Made by a program: the position numbers and the translations under genes
Part shown: positions 22,254 through 25,263 of the stretch, one piece after another
Numbering within the stretch: position 1 is the first letter of the stretch
Layout of the letters: each line of letters begins with the position of its first letter
Virus record (IMG/VR): IMGVR_UViG_3300030943_000159
Location: 1 to 25,263 of that record
Strand: one strand, 5' to 3'
Length of the DNA stretch: 25,263 nt
From: a virus
Notes under the pieces: generated by a model
Told to the model about the DNA's origin: nothing
Seen by the model: only the letters and a program-made list of their open reading frames with translations
The model's database searches: none

Positions 22254-22391
22254 TCATAAACAACCATCAAACGTCCATATAAGTATTTTAATAATCAATC
22301 CCCAGATAATTACACCGGATATCATAAGAACCGTGATACCAATTAATGGCGCTATTTTTATATATATTGACTCTTTCATTTTATTTCTCAT
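22254..22391 (-). CDS. Small membrane protein (45 aa)
   Basis: The start ATG overlaps the stop of the repeat-protein gene (ATGA type). A basic N-terminus (MRNKMKESIYIK) is followed by a long hydrophobic stretch from about residue 12 to 40 (LIGITVLMISGVIIWGLIIKILIW), one or at most two membrane passes, with the positive end probably cytoplasmic. A second ATG at 22379 is an alternative start. It could act with the repeat protein it is coupled to. Function unknown. Confidence 0.6.
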   Translation of the reverse strand: MRNKMKESIYIKIAPLIGITVLMISGVIIWGLIIKILIWTFDGCL

Positions 22392-22960
22392 TTTAATAAT
22401 TTTGTAATATCTTCCGGCACGTTTGATACGATATTGGCAATCCATTCCGGCCTATTATCAACTACCCAATCCAGTCTATTACTCATCATCCATGCTGGCC
22501 TATTATCGGCCATCCAATTCGTGTGATTATTAGCCATCCATGAGGGCCTATTATCAGCCATCCAATCTAATCGATTAGCCATCATCCATTTATTGCGATT
22601 GTATGACATCCATTCCGGCAGGGCGTAGGCCATCCATTCAGGGTAATTATCCGCTAGCCATATCTTTTTATTATCAACTAGCCAAAATTTATAATTATCG
22701 GTCATCCATTCCCGTCTATTATCCATCATCCATTCAACTCTATTAATAGCCATCCATGTTGGATAATTATCGCCCATGTATTTTGGCCTATACATAGCCA
22801 TAATTTCGGGCTTATTCTCAGACATCCAAAATTGCTTATTATTAACCATCCATAGAGGCTCATTCACAACCCCCCATTCCGGTCTATTATCCCCAACCCA
22901 TTTGGGGTTATTTAGGAAAATAATACATAATTGCTCATGTGTTAAATCTTCTACTTTCAT
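22388..22960 (-). CDS. Octapeptide Asn/Trp tandem-repeat protein (190 aa), unknown
   Basis: After a 15-residue start (MKVEDLTHEQLCIIF), residues 16-175 divide exactly into twenty eight-residue repeats with no gap, then a 15-residue end (NIVSNVPEDITKLLK). The consensus is [D/x]-N-R-P-E-W-M-[A/x]: Asn at position 2 in 18 of 20 units, an aromatic at position 6 in 19 (18 Trp, one Tyr), Met or another hydrophobic at 7, Pro at 4 in 11. The Trp ladder suggests a regular solenoid with stacked side chains. There is no signal peptide or membrane segment. The gene starts one base after a lipoprotein gene and overlaps a membrane micro-gene. I know no functional family to assign. Confidence 0.85.
   Translation of the reverse strand: MKVEDLTHEQLCIIFLNNPKWVGDNRPEWGVVNEPLWMVNNKQFWMSENKPEIMAMYRPKYMGDNYPTWMAINRVEWMMDNRREWMTDNYKFWLVDNKKIWLADNYPEWMAYALPEWMSYNRNKWMMANRLDWMADNRPSWMANNHTNWMADNRPAWMMSNRLDWVVDNRPEWIANIVSNVPEDITKLLK
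22436..22915 (-). repeat. Twenty tandem 24-bp coding repeats
   Basis: This 480-base stretch is exactly 20 x 24 bases, in frame with the repeat protein. On the + strand the units read roughly as a CATCCA word followed by a Y/R-mixed part and TTATC, with strong third-position drift. The units are therefore old or kept by protein-level selection rather than recently amplified. Confidence 0.85.
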
Positions 22961-22961
22961 T

Positions 22962-23198
22962 TTAATATCTCATGTAAGTTTTGGGATATTCCGGATTAGC
23001 GTTTTGTAAATCAATTTGATTAATGACGGATTGATTTCTAGTAGGTTGTGACGCGCTTAGTCCTACGTTATATGCGTTTTGAGTTGAATTGGAATTGGCT
23101 TTAGCTGCTAAAAATGCCATTGCAAAATCACCAAAGGTATATGGGGAATTGGCGCATCCAGTGGTTAACAAGATGCAGGTGAGGATTAAAGTTTTCAT
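22962..23198 (-). CDS. Small phage lipoprotein (78 aa)
   Basis: MKTLILTCILLTTGC is a lipoprotein signal peptide with a lipobox ending TTGC, predicting lipidation at Cys15. The mature part (ANSPYTFGDFAMAFLAAKANSNS, then Asn/Gln-rich) is short and contains no cysteine. The start has AGAGAAACTAAA directly upstream. Early phage lipoproteins often block superinfection or modify the envelope; this is only a family-level expectation. It lies upstream of the repeat protein behind a good promoter. Confidence 0.7.
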   Translation of the reverse strand: MKTLILTCILLTTGCANSPYTFGDFAMAFLAAKANSNSTQNAYNVGLSASQPTRNQSVINQIDLQNANPEYPKTYMRY

Positions 23199-23237
23199 TT
23201 TAGTTTCTCTTTTTGTTTAAGTTATTTGTTACTTAAT

Positions 23238-23265
23238 ATTATAATTACTTTTAAAAACTTTGCAA
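23238..23265 (-). promoter_or_regulatory. Sigma-70-type promoter before the lipoprotein gene
   Basis: On the reverse strand TTGCAA (23260-23265) and a perfect TATAAT (23238-23243) are separated by 16 bases in AT-rich DNA. The start site would lie near 23231, about 30 bases before the lipoprotein ATG, so it should drive the lipoprotein, repeat protein and membrane micro-gene up to the terminator at 22153. Confidence 0.65.
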
Positions 23266-23283
23266 GTTATTTTTTAATTATTT

Positions 23284-24108
23284 TTATCTTTTATATACAT
23301 CAATTCCACATCCCTCATGAATAGCCTTAGCTAAGTAGTTCCAACCTTGCTCTTTAGGGATACCTATTTCACCTTCCATACCTAATCGATTACCCGCTAC
23401 ATAGCCAGGCGTTCGGTTTAAACCTAGTACACGCCCCCTGTTTTCACTGATACCTATTTTGATATTATTGGATTCAGTGATAATTAAAGGTTCATGGAGG
23501 AAGAAAAGACCATCGCACCACTGGCTAATAAGCTCGCGCTTACCATAGGTTTTGAAGTTCTTTGGGCTATGCAGTAACAAGTCCCAGCTTGAATATTCAC
23601 CCGCTTGTGGGTCTAATATGACGTTAGCAAAGACATGGCAGGTTAGAACTACATTTATTTTATGAGTTAAGGCGAGGACATCTAGCATATAAAGAATATC
23701 CATAAAGCGTTCATTAGCCACATCATATCCCTTTCCATAACCGCCCAGGCATGAGTTCATCGTCAACCCTTTATTAGCCCCATTTCGATAGGAAGGGTCA
23801 GACATTAATACGCTTTCATGGATAAGCCTCTCAAGTGCAGTTGCAGAGTCGATAACCACAGTGTTGAAAGGGAAGCTACCCGTCTCGCAAGCTGTGGATA
23901 CCTCATCCAGCAATCCCATGAAATCGCTATAACGTGTGATTAACGGCACGTGTTGAACTTCTACGCCCGCATAACCTGCTTCTAAAGGTATCAGCAAAGC
24001 GTTGGGTGCATTACACGCCAGGGTAGTCTTACCGACTTTTTCCACACCAGCAACAACAAGGCGTAAACCCGCATAGTTTTCTTTTGAGTTTTTAATTTGT
24101 TCTAGCAT
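23284..24108 (-). CDS. Sak4-like RecA-fold ATPase (274 aa)
   Basis: Walker A is GVEKVGKT (residues 21-28, Lys27) and Walker B TVVIDS (Asp87), in a protein of the size and layout of phage Sak4 / AAA_24 ATPases. These have a reduced RecA core and promote single-strand annealing with the partner SSB. Further typical pieces are LGGYGKGYDVANERF, INVVLTCHVFAN (a sensor-like strand) and WCDGLFFLHEP. Two SSB-like genes lie downstream on the same strand, which fits known Sak4-SSB pairings. It starts one base after the preceding gene's stop. Confidence 0.8.
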   Translation of the reverse strand: MLEQIKNSKENYAGLRLVVAGVEKVGKTTLACNAPNALLIPLEAGYAGVEVQHVPLITRYSDFMGLLDEVSTACETGSFPFNTVVIDSATALERLIHESVLMSDPSYRNGANKGLTMNSCLGGYGKGYDVANERFMDILYMLDVLALTHKINVVLTCHVFANVILDPQAGEYSSWDLLLHSPKNFKTYGKRELISQWCDGLFFLHEPLIITESNNIKIGISENRGRVLGLNRTPGYVAGNRLGMEGEIGIPKEQGWNYLAKAIHEGCGIDVYKR

Positions 24109-24109
24109 G

Positions 24110-25144
24110 TTAATAATCCACTTGAATTAATTTTCCATCCTTGCCATACTGATCCCATATACCATCTAATTTGTTAAATATTTGGAAAGCGTGAGCAAGT
24201 TTAGCCCTGTTTTCTTGGGTAGCTTCGGGGTGTTTATCAGGGTGTATCTCCATTCGTGCAATTTTAAATTCAGCTACTGTTATACGTCTAAAACCCATAC
24301 GTTCCCTGTCACTATATTCAGCGTGCCATTTCCGAATGTAAGCAATCTGGTTATCTAACTTTTCACGCTCTGCTTTAAAATAGTCATCTATTATTTTATT
24401 ACAGTTATCAGCTACCGATTCAGCATAGCTTTTTTCCATTTCTTTAAAAATAGCTTTTTTGTACTTATCGATAACCCGTTGTTCAGAGGTATTGCTTAAC
24501 GGTTTAATGTTCAATCCTTTGGGCACTTCAACATCTGAGGATTTAACGGTTAATTTGGCTTGGGATTTTTGCTCTTTTTTAATAGAGCCATGCTCAGTAA
24601 TCATAGCTCGACACCATCTAAGCGTTGGCTTGATACCCTGTCCATTCCAGCGTTTTAAGCCTTCCTCTTGATCGGATTTAATCATTCTTAAGAAGTCTTC
24701 CTTAACACTGGGTTCCAAGTCGTCTACTGTATAAGCAACAATTTTTTGTTCAGTGTTTTCTGGTAAGTTGTTGTTTTCGTTGGGGTTATTTTGTTCCGTA
24801 AAGTTATGGGATGACTCTAAGTCGTTAATTTGTATAGTTTTTTCAGTTTCAGAAATTGTTATAAAACGCTGTTCAGCTCTATTCATCCAATTCCTTAATG
24901 TTTGTTCATTCGATCCAAAATAATCTCGTGCAGCTAAATATTTTCCATAATGAATGTTAGAAGGTATCGCTTTACGCATATCGGATAAAAGGGCTCCTAC
25001 TTTAAGCCGGTATTCCTTTCTAAATTGAATATATCCTTTATTGCACTGCAACAATTGCTCATCAATAGCAATAACAGTTCCAAGGTCTGCAACCTCAAGA
25101 CCCATTTCAATGATTGGTATAATGTTCATAAGTTCTTGTTTCAC
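24110..25144 (-). CDS. DUF3102-like protein with C-terminal J-domain-like HPD segment (344 aa)
   Basis: The N-terminal 95 residues (KVGALLSDMRKAIP, then YGKYLAARDYFGSNEQTLRNWMNRAEQ) resemble DUF3102-type DNA-binding phage proteins. A low-complexity Asn/Glu linker lies at about 100-135. The C-terminal helices carry HPDKHPEAT (His301, Pro302, Asp303) followed by AHAFQIFNKLDG, the core of a J-domain, which stimulates Hsp70. The start is uncertain: GTG 25144 or ATG 25129. It could bring host DnaK to phage replication, as lambda P/DnaJ does, but this is inference. Confidence 0.6.
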   Translation of the reverse strand: MKQELMNIIPIIEMGLEVADLGTVIAIDEQLLQCNKGYIQFRKEYRLKVGALLSDMRKAIPSNIHYGKYLAARDYFGSNEQTLRNWMNRAEQRFITISETEKTIQINDLESSHNFTEQNNPNENNNLPENTEQKIVAYTVDDLEPSVKEDFLRMIKSDQEEGLKRWNGQGIKPTLRWCRAMITEHGSIKKEQKSQAKLTVKSSDVEVPKGLNIKPLSNTSEQRVIDKYKKAIFKEMEKSYAESVADNCNKIIDDYFKAEREKLDNQIAYIRKWHAEYSDRERMGFRRITVAEFKIARMEIHPDKHPEATQENRAKLAHAFQIFNKLDGIWDQYGKDGKLIQVDY

Positions 25145-25166
25145 CTTTTATCTCGCTTTTAATGTT

Positions 25167-25186
25167 GATCCCCCTTTCGAGGGATC
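25167..25186. other. Intergenic hairpin at right end
   Basis: GATCCC (25167-25172) and GGGATC (25181-25186) form a 6-bp stem with an 8-base loop. No T run follows on either strand, so it is an mRNA structure or protein site rather than a standard terminator. Confidence 0.4.
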
Positions 25187-25194
25187 GGTAAAGA

Positions 25195-25263
25195 TTAAGC
25201 TAATAGCGTACCTTTAGAAATTCTAAAACCAGCGGAACGCATAACCCGTACTGCAATAGGCCA
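25195..25263 (-). CDS. C-terminus of an unidentified gene, start outside window
   Basis: The reverse frame is open from the window edge to TAA 25195-25197 and encodes PIAVRVMRSAGFRISKGTLLA, a compositionally normal C-terminus. Too little is visible to assign a function. It lies about 50 bases upstream of the HPD protein gene on the same strand. Confidence 0.5.
   Translation of the reverse strand, partial: WPIAVRVMRSAGFRISKGTLLA

Noticed and set aside
22436-22915. CRISPR array suggested by regularly spaced CCATCC words
   Set aside because: The period is 24 bases with no unique spacers, and the whole stretch is one reading frame of octapeptide repeats.

Overview
The window looks like part of a double-stranded DNA bacteriophage genome (or prophage) from a Gram-negative host, moderately AT-rich and very densely packed. 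The evidence is an unbroken run of virion genes on the + strand, a replication and recombination block on the - strand, stop-start overlaps at many gene junctions, and two lipoprotein signal peptides. The visible virion genes (head-tail adaptor, tail nozzle-like protein, receptor-binding fibres, glycine/glutamine-rich internal proteins and a large lysozyme-bearing protein, with no tape measure) fit a short-tailed, podovirus-like particle. Terminase, portal, major capsid, helicase and primase are not in the window. No stretch longer than 300 bases lacks a gene.

Left edge (1-1260): the 3' part of a homing endonuclease (Vsr/PD-(D/E)XK-like nuclease with helix-turn-helix segments), its terminator, and a short intergenic region with a second terminator-like hairpin.

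Virion block (1261-16983, + strand): four small structural or unknown proteins; a fibre with two copies of a jelly-roll-like domain; a micro-protein, a lipoprotein and a secreted protein; the adaptor; two receptor-binding proteins that share one N-terminal anchor but end in different domains (pectate-lyase-like tailspike and tail-collar domain); a nozzle-like protein; a GNAT-like protein; a broken HNH/AP2 endonuclease; and the internal or ejection proteins, ending in a 691-residue protein with an N-terminal lysozyme. Inside this block sits one reverse-strand gene, a Rha/P63C-type regulator. It is flanked by a 20-base near-perfect direct repeat that splits what was probably a TAATG stop-start junction, so it looks like an inserted cargo gene.

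Replication block (16967-25263, - strand): family B DNA polymerase; QueE (7-carboxy-7-deazaguanine synthase); two DUF669-type SSB-like proteins; a Sak4-like RecA-fold ATPase; a protein ending in a J-domain-like HPD segment; a helix-turn-helix protein; several membrane micro-proteins; a lipoprotein; and a striking protein made almost entirely of twenty tandem eight-residue repeats centred on Asn and Trp. The polymerase, SSB-like proteins and Sak4 form a coherent replication and annealing set. QueE points to deazaguanine chemistry for DNA modification or host interference. The two blocks converge and overlap by 17 bases at 16967-16983.

The main novelty candidates are the octapeptide Trp-repeat protein, the scar around the inverted regulator, the endonuclease interrupted by a stop at its HNH core, and the series of overlapping single-membrane-segment micro-genes.
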